Below are positions 9,536 through 19,122 of a DNA stretch of 32,575 bases, piece by piece. The DNA is taken from the NCBI GenBank assembly GCA_002256685.1, contig NQJH01000017.1:1-32575 (forward strand), given 5' to 3'. A program made the position numbers and the translations under genes. Below the pieces are notes generated by a model. That model was not told where the DNA came from and searched no databases. It worked only from the letters and a program-made list of their open reading frames with translations. The stretch is from Methylococcaceae bacterium NSP1-2. GTDB lineage: Bacteria > Pseudomonadota > Gammaproteobacteria > Methylococcales > Methylomonadaceae. Positions within the stretch are counted from its first letter, which is position 1, and the number at the start of each line of letters is the position of its first letter.

Positions 9536-12251
9536 AGTCAGTTGATAATGAATCGTTAAAGGGAAGGGTGAAAGTAAAACAAGTGCCTTGTCCTAAAAAA
9601 CTGCTCACTATAACACTGCCCTGTATTTTTTCTAATTCTGCGTACACGGCGGCTAAACCGACACCTTGTCCAGAAATTAGCGTCACTTCGCTAGCCGTTG
9701 ATAAATTTGGCTCAAAAATCAATAGTAAACATTGCTGCTCGGTAAAGCTGTCTAGCTGTGCTTGCGTGTAACGTCCTAATGCGATACATTTTTGTTTTAA
9801 CTGTGCAATGTCTATACCCGCACCATCATCGGCGATAGTCATGATGATGGCGTGTTCTTTCTGGCTTACTTGGCAACGAATATTACCTAATTCTGGTTTG
9901 CCTGCTGCTTCACGTTGTTCAGGCGATTCAATGCCATGATCGACACAGTTACGAAATACATGAATCAAGGCTTTGCTAAAGCCATAAAAATAATCAGGGT
10001 CAACTAATACGCTATCGCCCTCGATAGTCAATTCAGCAATTTGCTTTTGTAAGCGCGTGGCTAACTGCTGCACAGTTTTTGAATAACTCGCTAATAAGGA
10101 TTTAAACTCCACAAAGCGTAAACGCTGCATTTTATGAATTAGCCCTGTAATATTATCAGACGATAAAGGTAACTCGGCAATTAACTGTTTAGCAAAGGCA
10201 ATGCTGTCTTTTAAAGCTTGCTCCGATACTTGAACCTGCCCTTTTTGATCAAAATAATGCTCGCCTAATGCGGTTTGTAAGTAATTTAAATCGTGTTGAA
10301 AATGTGTCGCCAAATCATGGGTTAGCAATAATTTCTTCAGTGCGATTTCAGAACAGTGTGCCGTGGTTTTCAATGCCGACAAATCGGCTTCTAGTTGATG
10401 CAAAACAGCGGGGCTATGTAATAAAGCTTTTTGCAAAAATACCCCTTTAAAAGTGTGAACCTTACGATATAACTGATCAATTTTATTCATTGTACTGCTA
10501 GGTTGTTGAACAATAGTTGAATAATCATGGTCAATAAAAAGCTGATAATCTTGCTTTAAATCAAAGAATTCTTTTGGTTCTGACACGACTTCCACGATAA
10601 ACAGCAAGCGTTTTTTCTCATCAATTAATTGCTGTTTTAACGCCTCGGCTTGCGTAATATCGACCATTTTCATCATCATGGTGTTATTTGTTAAGGGTCT
10701 ATACGAAGCGGCAATTATTTTTTGCTGTATTTTAAATTGTTTGGGCAATAAAGACAGTAGCAAGTTTTGTTTGAAGGTATCGGTTTCTCGTAAAATCCGC
10801 TGCATATTTTTTTGAAAGTTCGTCTGTTGTGTCAACTGGTCTGGAAAAAGCAGTAAATTAATTAACTTTCCCTCGATAGCTTGGCTAAATAAATGCGTAC
10901 ACTCTTCGCTATAACCGTCATCGATGACCATCATCGCATCAAAGGCTAAAAAACCTTCTCCCGAATTATTGAGCAAGGTTTGTAATTTTTCTAAGATATT
11001 GTTTAAGCTAGCGGTTCTGATGGCAACTTGCTCTTCTAATAACTTATTGGCTTGTTCTAATTGCTCAATAAAAAGCTGTTTTTGTTGCTGATTTTTTTCT
11101 ATTTCCAGCGTAATTTCGCTTCTTAAACGTTTATTCAGCAGCGCTCTTTGTACACTCAAGCCCCAAAACAACAATAAACCACTACTTAATACCGCTATAC
11201 CCCAGTAAATAATGGTTAAATCAGGTCGGGGATTTTTTTCATAAAGAAAGTCTTTTAACGGAAAGTTGGCAGGCAACATACCCAATTCACTGTAAGTATT
11301 GGCAATATGTCGCCAACGTCCTTCGTGCATATAGCCCATTTCGACTAATTTAGGCTGTATCAACGGTAACATTTGCTGATACTGAAACAACAGGTGTTCA
11401 CGGGGATAATGTTGAGAGTATTTTTTTAAAATCAGATCAATCATTTCATCGGGATGATCCATTGCATAAATCCAGCCTTTAATACTGGCTTCTACAAAGG
11501 CTTTGACTTGTTGCGGGTGTTTTTTAAGGTAGGCTTCAGTGGTAAACAGATTGTCACCATAAAAATCGATACCGCCTTCACGCGGCGAGAATAAGCCATA
11601 AGGAATATTTTTTTCTTGTAGATAAAACGGTTCATCGGTGGAGTACACTGACATTACATCAATATCACCTTTAATAAGACCGTTTACATTATCGGTTAGG
11701 GTCATTTTAGTAAACGCATTAGGTTCAATACGTTCATTACGCAAAAAGCCATCTATTTCACCTTCAAACGCAAAATCTAACGCGACTCTTTTACCGACAA
11801 TATCATGAATAGTGCCAATTTTTTCGCCTTTTTTGTACATCAACGCGATAGGCGAATGTTGAAAAATCACCGCCAAAACCACAACGGGCTGTTGCTTTGC
11901 TCTTTGTAATAATAAATCGCTAGTCCCTACACCGAACTCGCTTTCACCTTGCAACACTTTATCAATTAAATTCTGCCCTGGTTTACCTTCATCAATGGTC
12001 ACGTCAAAACCTGCATCACGGTAATAGCCCAGTTCTTGTGCCGCGTAATAACCTGCAAATTGAAACTGATGCAGCCATTTTAACTGCAAGGTTACTTTTT
12101 CAACGGGGTGGGGCGATGAACTGTCTTTTGATGGCTTTAGTTTTTCCAACCAAGTCGTTAATGCGGTCGGAATGATGGACTGCTCAGCACTTGCCGCCGA
12201 TACAAAACTGCTGATTAATAATAGGATGACGACGTTAATTAATTTTTTCAC
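9516..12251 (-). CDS. Membrane sensor kinase: NMT1/THI5-like substrate-binding domain fused to CheA-like Hpt and HATPase
   Basis: Signal peptide, then VTLQLKWLHQFQFAGYYAAQELGYYRDAGFDVTIDEGKPGQN (NMT1/THI5-like), TM IIYWGIAVLSSGLLLFWGLSV, coiled coil, Hpt-like KVHTFKGVF, CheA-like ATPase RNCVDHGIESPEQREAAGKPELG, DDGAGID and GQGVGLAAVYAELEKIQG. Confidence 0.88.
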   Translation of the reverse strand: MKKLINVVILLLISSFVSAASAEQSIIPTALTTWLEKLKPSKDSSSPHPVEKVTLQLKWLHQFQFAGYYAAQELGYYRDAGFDVTIDEGKPGQNLIDKVLQGESEFGVGTSDLLLQRAKQQPVVVLAVIFQHSPIALMYKKGEKIGTIHDIVGKRVALDFAFEGEIDGFLRNERIEPNAFTKMTLTDNVNGLIKGDIDVMSVYSTDEPFYLQEKNIPYGLFSPREGGIDFYGDNLFTTEAYLKKHPQQVKAFVEASIKGWIYAMDHPDEMIDLILKKYSQHYPREHLLFQYQQMLPLIQPKLVEMGYMHEGRWRHIANTYSELGMLPANFPLKDFLYEKNPRPDLTIIYWGIAVLSSGLLLFWGLSVQRALLNKRLRSEITLEIEKNQQQKQLFIEQLEQANKLLEEQVAIRTASLNNILEKLQTLLNNSGEGFLAFDAMMVIDDGYSEECTHLFSQAIEGKLINLLLFPDQLTQQTNFQKNMQRILRETDTFKQNLLLSLLPKQFKIQQKIIAASYRPLTNNTMMMKMVDITQAEALKQQLIDEKKRLLFIVEVVSEPKEFFDLKQDYQLFIDHDYSTIVQQPSSTMNKIDQLYRKVHTFKGVFLQKALLHSPAVLHQLEADLSALKTTAHCSEIALKKLLLTHDLATHFQHDLNYLQTALGEHYFDQKGQVQVSEQALKDSIAFAKQLIAELPLSSDNITGLIHKMQRLRFVEFKSLLASYSKTVQQLATRLQKQIAELTIEGDSVLVDPDYFYGFSKALIHVFRNCVDHGIESPEQREAAGKPELGNIRCQVSQKEHAIIMTIADDGAGIDIAQLKQKCIALGRYTQAQLDSFTEQQCLLLIFEPNLSTASEVTLISGQGVGLAAVYAELEKIQGSVIVSSFLGQGTCFTFTLPFNDSLSTDYDRTFA

Positions 12252-12364
12252 TGCACACTATGCCTAGGTAATACTATCGTTTACTAGCGGTTTTTTTATC
12301 AGAAGATCTGGCTTTCATTCGCTACATTTGCACACCATATCATTACTTGGTGAAAAATATGACA

Positions 12365-12398
12365 CTGTCACACTATTGTCATATAAAATTAATATGCT
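12365..12398 (+). promoter_or_regulatory. Putative Pho box plus -10 upstream of pstS
   Basis: CTGTCAC-ACTA-TTGTCAT (7-4-7 direct repeat, 12365-12382), then TATGCT at 12393-12398, the spacing expected for a PhoB-activated promoter. Confidence 0.7.
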
Positions 12399-12447
12399 TG
12401 AGTCCATAACTACTTGAATATTTTCTATCACACTTTGAGAATTATTA

Positions 12448-13431
12448 ATGAAACTATCTTTTAAAACAAAATCGCTCTTTGCCGCATTAGGTTTTACCGC
12501 TGCGGCTTTGCTTAGCAGTACCGCAGGTGCAGTACAGAAAGTTGATAGCGGCGTGCCTGCTTATCAAAAAGCCAGCGGTATTTCGGGTAATTTATCCAGT
12601 GTTGGTTCTGATACCTTGGCAAACTTAATGACCATGTGGGCAGAAGAATTTAACCGCGAATACCCTAACGTGAATATTCAAATTCAAGCGGCAGGTTCGT
12701 CTACTGCACCGCCTGCACTGACTGAAGGTACTGCAAATATAGGTCCTATGAGTCGTGAAATGAAAGACGACGAAATAGCGGCATTTGAAGATAAATACGG
12801 TTACAAACCAACCGCAGTGCCTGTCGCGATTGACGCGCTAGCAGTGATGGTCAACAAAGACAACCCCATTAAAGGTTTAACCCTTCCACAAGTTGATGCG
12901 ATTTTTTCATCGACTCGCAAATGCGGTCACGAAACTGACATTGAAAACTGGGGTGATGCAGGCGTATCTGCTTGGAAAGCTAAAAGTATTCAGCTTTATG
13001 GACGTAACTCAGTTTCAGGTACTTACGGTTATTTTAAAGAAAACGCGTTATGTAAAGGCGATTTCAAAAGTAACGTAAACGAGCAACCCGGTTCAGCATC
13101 AGTCGTACAATCAGTGACTTCATCAGTCAATGGTGTGGGCTATTCAGGCATGGGTTACACCACGTCTGGCGTTAAAATGGTGGCTTTAGCCAAAAAAGCA
13201 GGCGACCCGTTTATTGAAGCAACTCCTGAAAATGCACTGAGCGGCAAATACCCGCTAACTCGTTATTTGTACGTTTATGTTAATAAAAAACCTAATACAC
13301 CGTTAGCTCCATTGGATTATGAATTCATTAAAATGGTGTTATCGCAAACAGGTCAGCAAGTTGTCATTAAAGACGGTTATATTCCACTACCTGCTAAAGT
13401 AGTTGAGAAAGCGTTGACTGCACTAAAATAA
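12448..13431 (+). CDS. pstS: Phosphate ABC transporter substrate-binding protein PstS
   Basis: Signal peptide; [60 protein letters not shown]; followed by pstC, pstA, pstB and phoU. Confidence 0.93.
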   Translation: MKLSFKTKSLFAALGFTAAALLSSTAGAVQKVDSGVPAYQKASGISGNLSSVGSDTLANLMTMWAEEFNREYPNVNIQIQAAGSSTAPPALTEGTANIGPMSREMKDDEIAAFEDKYGYKPTAVPVAIDALAVMVNKDNPIKGLTLPQVDAIFSSTRKCGHETDIENWGDAGVSAWKAKSIQLYGRNSVSGTYGYFKENALCKGDFKSNVNEQPGSASVVQSVTSSVNGVGYSGMGYTTSGVKMVALAKKAGDPFIEATPENALSGKYPLTRYLYVYVNKKPNTPLAPLDYEFIKMVLSQTGQQVVIKDGYIPLPAKVVEKALTALK

Positions 13432-13465
13432 GCACAAAACTGCCCTAGGGCAACCGAAAAAACAC

Positions 13466-13508
13466 ACGGCTGGGATTCGTTTTAACGAATCTCAGCCGTT
13501 TTTTTTGG
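13466..13508 (+). terminator. Rho-independent terminator/attenuator after pstS
   Basis: ACGGCTGGGATTCGTTTTAACGAATCTCAGCCGT hairpin followed by an uninterrupted T tract. Confidence 0.88.
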
Positions 13509-13512
13509 TTTT

Positions 13513-13546
13513 TTGTTATATTATTGTCACATTCAATTTCTATAAT
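13513..13546 (+). promoter_or_regulatory. Putative second Pho box and -10 upstream of pstC
   Basis: TTGTTAT-ATTA-TTGTCAC (7-4-7, 13513-13530), then consensus TATAAT at 13541-13546, 10 nt after the box. Confidence 0.55.
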
Positions 13547-13552
13547 TTCCCC

Positions 13553-15832
13553 ATGTCTGATACTCATCCTCTAAATAAACCGCCCTCAGTTATGGAAAAA
13601 TCCGCTAATAGTTACTACCAACGCTGGCGACTCGTCAAAGATTCGCTGGCGCGTTTTGGTGTAATCGCAGGGGGTCTCAGTGTAATCGTCGCACTGGTAC
13701 TTATCTTCTTTTACTTACTTTATGTGGTTATTCCACTGTTTAAACCCGCTACCGCAGAAGCGGGAAATCACTATGCGTTGCCAGAAGCTGCACTAGGCAA
13801 AACGGTATTACTGGATGTCGAAGAGCAAAATGAAGTTGCTGCTCGATTTACTGACACTGGGCAAGTGATATTTTTTGAAGCGGCAACCGGTAAGCCTGTT
13901 TTAACTGAAAGTATTAAAATACCCGCTGGCACAAAGGTTGTTAGTTTTGCTCAAGGCAGCCCTATCAGCGAAGGGGCGGTTATTTATGGGCTGTCCAATG
14001 GTCAAGCGGTGGTTGTTAAACATCAGTATCAAATCACTTACCCTAATAACAAACGCTTAATTACTCCGTCTTTAAAATACCCATTGGGTGAAGCACCGAT
14101 AGTTATCGATGACAAAGGCACAGCATTAGAAATCTGCGCCGTTAAAGTCGGCGATAAATCCACGACTATTGTTGCTAAAACCGCCGATAAAGTCCGTTTA
14201 CTTCATATTGAAAAACAACAAAACTTATTCACTGATGAAGTCACTTTAGAGCGTACCGTAGTGGATTTAAATGTAGCAGTGGCGACTGTTACCAATATGC
14301 TTATTGATAAAGAAGAACGTAATCTCTACTTAGTGAGTGATGACGGTCACTTAAGTTTCTTTGATATTAGCGACAAAACCCTCCCCGTGATTAGACAGAA
14401 CGTTAATATGGTCACCGCAGGGGAAAAAATTACCGCCAGTACTTTTCTAAATGGTGATAGCTCGTTACTGATTGGCGATTCCACTGGCTTAGTTTCACAG
14501 TGGACGATGGTGAGAGACGAGTTAAAGCGTCCTGCGATACAAAAAATTCGCGCTTTTAAAGTCTCTGAAAAAGCCATTGCTGCTATCAATCCAGAGCCTC
14601 GTCGTAAAGGCTTTGCTGCTATTGATGCCGATGGCATGATGGGCGTTTACCATACAACCTCCGAGCGCGAAGTGCTGAGAGAACAGGTGACTAAAGCCTT
14701 GCCTATCGCTGCCGCGTTATCGCCTAGAGCCAACGCGCTGTTAGTCGAAGCCAGCGACAAAAACATTTATTTTTGGAAGCTAGATAATAAACATCCCGAA
14801 GTATCCGTTAAATCGCTGTGGCAAGAAGTTTGGTATGAAGGCTATCCCAAACCTGATTATATTTGGCAATCATCGGCATCAAATAACGATTTTGAGCCTA
14901 AATACAGCTTAACGCCTTTAGTGTTCGGTACGCTAAAAGCCGCCTTTTATGCGATGTTAGTGGCTATTCCGTTAGCATTGATGGGGGCGATTTATAGCGC
15001 GTATTTTATGACTCCGATAATGCGCCAATACGTCAAACCGACGGTTGAATTAATGGGTGCGTTGCCGACTGTTATCTTAGGCTTTCTAGCAGGACTTTGG
15101 TTAGCACCCACGTTAGAAGAAAATTTAGCCGGTTTCTTTCTGATGTTTATGCTGTTACCCGTAGGGGTCATGGTGTTTGCTTATGCGTGGCACAACTTAC
15201 CTGCGCGTATTTTAGAAAAAATTCCCGAAGGCTGGGAAGCGGCAATACTTATTCCCGTTATTTTACTCACAGGTTGGTTTGCGTTTGCAATCAGTGTGCC
15301 GCTGGAAACTGCTTTGCTTGGTGAGACCTTGCGAGATTGGTTTAAAAATGAATGGGGCATTGGTTACGATCAACGTAATTCGCTAGTGGTCGGTATGGCG
15401 ATGGGTTTTGCAGTTATTCCTACCATTTTCTCCATTGCTGAAGATGCTATTTTTAGCGTACCTAAGCACTTAACCGTCGGTTCATTAGCCTTAGGTGCAA
15501 CTACTTGGCAAACAATGACGAGAGTGGTGTTATTAACGGCAAGCCCCGGTATCTTCTCAGCGGTGATGATTGGTTTAGGTCGAGCTGTTGGTGAAACCAT
15601 GATTGTACTGATGGCGACTGGTAACACACCGGTAATGGATTTAAGTGTTTTTCAGGGATTGCGGACGCTAGCTGCCAATATTGCGGTGGAAATGCCTGAA
15701 TCACAAGTCGATAGTACGCATTATCGGGTATTATTTTTAGCTGCTTTAGTATTGTTTTTATTCACCTTTGTTTTTAATACGTTAGCGGAAATTATTCGCC
15801 AACGCCTACGCGAAAAATACAGTTCATTATGA
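13553..15832 (+). CDS. pstC: Phosphate ABC transporter permease PstC, N-terminally extended form
   Basis: C-terminal permease segment with PTVILGFLAGLWLAP and ALGATTWQTMTRVVLLTASPGIFSAVMIGLGRAVGETMIVLMATGNTP; long N-terminal beta-rich periplasmic domain. ATG at 13553 preferred over the TTG at 13505. Confidence 0.92.
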   Translation: MSDTHPLNKPPSVMEKSANSYYQRWRLVKDSLARFGVIAGGLSVIVALVLIFFYLLYVVIPLFKPATAEAGNHYALPEAALGKTVLLDVEEQNEVAARFTDTGQVIFFEAATGKPVLTESIKIPAGTKVVSFAQGSPISEGAVIYGLSNGQAVVVKHQYQITYPNNKRLITPSLKYPLGEAPIVIDDKGTALEICAVKVGDKSTTIVAKTADKVRLLHIEKQQNLFTDEVTLERTVVDLNVAVATVTNMLIDKEERNLYLVSDDGHLSFFDISDKTLPVIRQNVNMVTAGEKITASTFLNGDSSLLIGDSTGLVSQWTMVRDELKRPAIQKIRAFKVSEKAIAAINPEPRRKGFAAIDADGMMGVYHTTSEREVLREQVTKALPIAAALSPRANALLVEASDKNIYFWKLDNKHPEVSVKSLWQEVWYEGYPKPDYIWQSSASNNDFEPKYSLTPLVFGTLKAAFYAMLVAIPLALMGAIYSAYFMTPIMRQYVKPTVELMGALPTVILGFLAGLWLAPTLEENLAGFFLMFMLLPVGVMVFAYAWHNLPARILEKIPEGWEAAILIPVILLTGWFAFAISVPLETALLGETLRDWFKNEWGIGYDQRNSLVVGMAMGFAVIPTIFSIAEDAIFSVPKHLTVGSLALGATTWQTMTRVVLLTASPGIFSAVMIGLGRAVGETMIVLMATGNTPVMDLSVFQGLRTLAANIAVEMPESQVDSTHYRVLFLAALVLFLFTFVFNTLAEIIRQRLREKYSSL

Positions 15833-17484
15833 TGAAATTATGGTTTAAAAGTGGATCGCCTTGGATATGGCTGAATGCAGCAGCGGTAAGTACCTGTTTG
15901 ATTATGGTGATTGCGGTACTGGCTTTAGTGTTGGTACGCGGAGTGGGAAATTTTTGGCCCGCTCAAGTCACACAATTTTCTTACCAAGAAGAAGGCAAGC
16001 CACTAAGCGTTCTCATCGGTGAAAAAGTCGATACCAGTATCACGCCAGCCATCATGGCAAAGTCCACAGGGCATAAAATGGCGGATAACGAAGATACTTT
16101 AGTACAGTATCTAGTAAAAACCGGTAACCGTGATGTCACTGGCGCAGATTTTCGCTGGATAGAAGCGCGTAAGGTGCAAGAGCAAAGTGATCCTGATGCT
16201 ATGATCGTTATAGTACGCCGCGAATGGGGCAACTTTTATGGTCAATTGCTAGCAGTGCAAGAAAACGGTAAAACCGTTGCGACAGGCGACCAAGCCATGC
16301 CTGAATTGCAAAATAGAATCGCCGCCGCTTCGAGTGTTTTTAAGAAAATAACCCAAATAGAAAAAAAGGAAATCGGGGCGATTAACTACGGCTTAGAGCG
16401 ATTACGCTTGAAGCAGAAAAAATTGCAATTAGAAAACCGTTGGGATAGTGAAGCGGAAAAACAATTCGCCGCTGACAAAGCTGACTACGATGCCCAATAT
16501 CAAAGTCATCAAGCTGAACTCGCCGCATTGTATAAAGAAATTCGTCGTGATAGTTTGGTTGCTAAAACGGAATCGGGTGCAGAGATTAAAATTCCTTTGG
16601 CGAAGGTGGTGCAAGTTTATCAACCGAATACCATGAATTTTTTCGGTAAAATGGGCTTTTTCTACCACAAAGTGCTTGAGTTTTTAACTGATGAACCGCG
16701 TGAAGCCAATACTGAAGGCGGTATTTTCCCCGCTATTTTTGGTACGGTGATGATGGTTATCATCATGTCCATTATCGTGACACCATTTGGTGTGATTGCG
16801 GCTGTGTACTTGCGTGAATATGCAAAACAAGGTTTTACTACCCAATTAATACGCATTGCGGTCAACAATTTAGCAGGTGTTCCGTCAATTGTTTACGGGG
16901 TATTTGGATTAGGCTTCTTTGTCTATATTCTAGGTGGTAATATTGACGCGCTGTTTTTTCCTGAAGCCTCGCCTGCGCCAGTTTACGGCACCCCCGGCTT
17001 ATTGTGGGCTTCACTTACGCTGGCATTGTTAACCTTACCTGTGGTAATTGTATCTACTGAAGAAGGCTTAGCACGAATTCCAAAATCGATACGCGAGGGC
17101 AGTTTGGCATTAGGTGCGACTAAAGTGGAAACTTTGTGGCGTACCGTATTACCAATGGCAAGTCCTGCGATGATGACAGGCTTAATTTTGGCGGTTGCAC
17201 GCGCGGCGGGTGAAGTTGCTCCACTGATGTTGGTGGGCGTAGTTAAACTCGCACCAACCTTACCCTTAGACGGCAATTTCCCCTTTTTGCATTTAGACCG
17301 AAAATTTATGCACTTAGGTTTTCACATTTATGACGTAGGCTTTCAAAGCCCCAATGTTGAAGCGGCAAGACCTCTGGTTTACGCTACCGCATTGTTATTG
17401 GTGCTAGTGATTATTGTGCTGAACTTAACAGCCATTATTATTAGAAATCGCCTGCGTGAAAAATACCGAGCATTAGAAGGTTAA
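15829..17484 (+). CDS. pstA: Phosphate ABC transporter permease PstA, extended form
   Basis: GGIFPAIFGTVMMVIIMSIIVTPFGVIAAVYLREYA, NNLAGVPSIVYGVFGLGFFVY and SLALGATKVETLWRTVLPMASPAMMTGLILAVARAAGEVAPLM. ATGA overlap with pstC. Confidence 0.94.
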   Translation: MMKLWFKSGSPWIWLNAAAVSTCLIMVIAVLALVLVRGVGNFWPAQVTQFSYQEEGKPLSVLIGEKVDTSITPAIMAKSTGHKMADNEDTLVQYLVKTGNRDVTGADFRWIEARKVQEQSDPDAMIVIVRREWGNFYGQLLAVQENGKTVATGDQAMPELQNRIAAASSVFKKITQIEKKEIGAINYGLERLRLKQKKLQLENRWDSEAEKQFAADKADYDAQYQSHQAELAALYKEIRRDSLVAKTESGAEIKIPLAKVVQVYQPNTMNFFGKMGFFYHKVLEFLTDEPREANTEGGIFPAIFGTVMMVIIMSIIVTPFGVIAAVYLREYAKQGFTTQLIRIAVNNLAGVPSIVYGVFGLGFFVYILGGNIDALFFPEASPAPVYGTPGLLWASLTLALLTLPVVIVSTEEGLARIPKSIREGSLALGATKVETLWRTVLPMASPAMMTGLILAVARAAGEVAPLMLVGVVKLAPTLPLDGNFPFLHLDRKFMHLGFHIYDVGFQSPNVEAARPLVYATALLLVLVIIVLNLTAIIIRNRLREKYRALEG

Positions 17485-17487
17485 AAA

Positions 17488-18321
17488 ATGACAGCACAAC
17501 AAACCCGTTCACATTCTATGGATATGAGTTCTGTTCTACGCGGACAAGCACAAACACAAGCTCCCAATGAAACTTGTATCAAAGTAGAAAATCTGAATCT
17601 TTTTTATGGGCAAAAACAAGCATTACATGGCGTAAACATGGAAATGTACCGTAAAAAAGTCACCGCTTACATAGGACCCAGTGGCTGTGGTAAATCCACA
17701 CTGTTACGTTGTATTAACCGCATGAATGATTTGGTCGATAACGTTACCATTGAAGGCAAAATTTTATTGGACGATGAAAATATTTATGATAAATCCGTTA
17801 AGGTAGCAGAGTTACGCCGTCGGGTTGGCATGGTATTTCAAAAGCCTAATCCGTTTCCTAAGTCTATTTTTGAAAATGTCACTTACGGACTACGCATTCA
17901 AGGCATTAATGACAAACGTATTCTCGCAGAAACTGTCGAAAACTCCTTGCGTGGTGCGGCATTGTGGGATGAAGTTAAAGATCGTTTAGAGGATAACGCC
18001 TTAGGCTTATCGGGTGGACAACAACAACGTTTAGTCATTGCCAGAGCGATTGCTATTGAACCCGAAGTTTTGTTATTGGACGAACCCGCGTCTGCTTTAG
18101 ACCCTATTTCAACGTTAAAGATTGAAGAATTAATTAACGAACTGAAAGAGAAATATACTATAGTCATTGTTACGCACAATATGCAGCAAGCAGCACGGGT
18201 TTCTGATTACACTGCGTTTATGTATATGGGTGAATTGATTGAGATTGGTACAACTAGCGAGTTATTTACCAATCCTAAGAAAAAACAAACAGAAGATTAT
18301 ATTACTGGACGTTACGGTTAA
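17488..18321 (+). CDS. pstB: Phosphate ABC transporter ATP-binding protein PstB
   Basis: Walker [21 protein letters not shown], signature LSGGQQQRL, Walker [14 protein letters not shown]. Confidence 0.97.
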   Translation: MTAQQTRSHSMDMSSVLRGQAQTQAPNETCIKVENLNLFYGQKQALHGVNMEMYRKKVTAYIGPSGCGKSTLLRCINRMNDLVDNVTIEGKILLDDENIYDKSVKVAELRRRVGMVFQKPNPFPKSIFENVTYGLRIQGINDKRILAETVENSLRGAALWDEVKDRLEDNALGLSGGQQQRLVIARAIAIEPEVLLLDEPASALDPISTLKIEELINELKEKYTIVIVTHNMQQAARVSDYTAFMYMGELIEIGTTSELFTNPKKKQTEDYITGRYG

Positions 18322-18333
18322 AGAGGCAAAACA

Positions 18334-19047
18334 ATGGATAACAGCAAAATAGGACACCATATCTCTGAACAATTCAACCTTGAATTGGAAGATATACGCA
18401 ATAAAGTATTAACAATGGGCGGCTTAGTTGAACAGCAAATAGAGCTGGCAATCCAAGCTTTTGCTACGGGTGATGCGGAACTCGCTGAGTTAGTGATTAA
18501 ACAAGACAATCAAGTTGACGCGTTAGAAATGGCAATTGACTTGGAATGTACCCAGATTTTAGCCTTACGCCAACCAGCGGCTTTTGATCTACGTTTATTA
18601 TTGACGGTCATTAAAATTATTAATGAATTGGAAATTATTGGCGATTTAGCGGAGCGTATTGCCAAAATGGCAATTCAACTTTCCGATACTGAAACTAAAA
18701 AAGATCAATACCACGAATTGCAACACATGACTGATTTAGTCAAGGATATGCTACACGGGGCTTTAGATGCGTTCGCCAGAATGTGTATCGATGACATTAC
18801 CGAGATTACGGGACGTGATGAAAATGTCGATAGAGAATACGCCAGCATAATTCGCCAGCTCATTACGCACATGATGGAAGACCCTAGAAATATTACGCGG
18901 ACGCTAAATGTGTTATGGACAGTCCGCGCAATCGAGCGTATTGGCGATCATGCTTGTTATATTTGTGAGCATTTGATTTTTATGATTAAAGGCGAAGCAG
19001 TACGGCATTTAACGCAGGCTGAATTGGAAAAAAAATTAAGCGAGTAA
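18334..19047 (+). CDS. phoU: Phosphate transport system regulator PhoU
   Basis: HISEQFNLELEDIRNKVLTMGGLVEQQIELAIQAF, IINELEIIGDLAERIAKMA, ERIGDHACYICEHLIFMIKG; last gene of the pst operon. Confidence 0.95.
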   Translation: MDNSKIGHHISEQFNLELEDIRNKVLTMGGLVEQQIELAIQAFATGDAELAELVIKQDNQVDALEMAIDLECTQILALRQPAAFDLRLLLTVIKIINELEIIGDLAERIAKMAIQLSDTETKKDQYHELQHMTDLVKDMLHGALDAFARMCIDDITEITGRDENVDREYASIIRQLITHMMEDPRNITRTLNVLWTVRAIERIGDHACYICEHLIFMIKGEAVRHLTQAELEKKLSE

Positions 19048-19063
19048 TACCTATTTATAAATA

Positions 19064-19097
19064 AACCGCCGAGGTCTTAAAGACCTCGGCGGTTTTA
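19064..19097. terminator. Bidirectional hairpin terminator after phoU
   Basis: AAACCGCCGAGGTCTTAAAGACCTCGGCGGTTTT perfect stem flanked by A and T runs. Confidence 0.85.
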
Positions 19098-19122
19098 TTG
19101 ATTTATACACGCCGACTTTTTG

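Noticed and set aside
13505-13552. TTG-initiated extension of PstC (MVFCYIIVTFNFYNFP)
   Set aside because: Would overlap the terminator T tract and the Pho box/-10; ATG at 13553 is more plausible.
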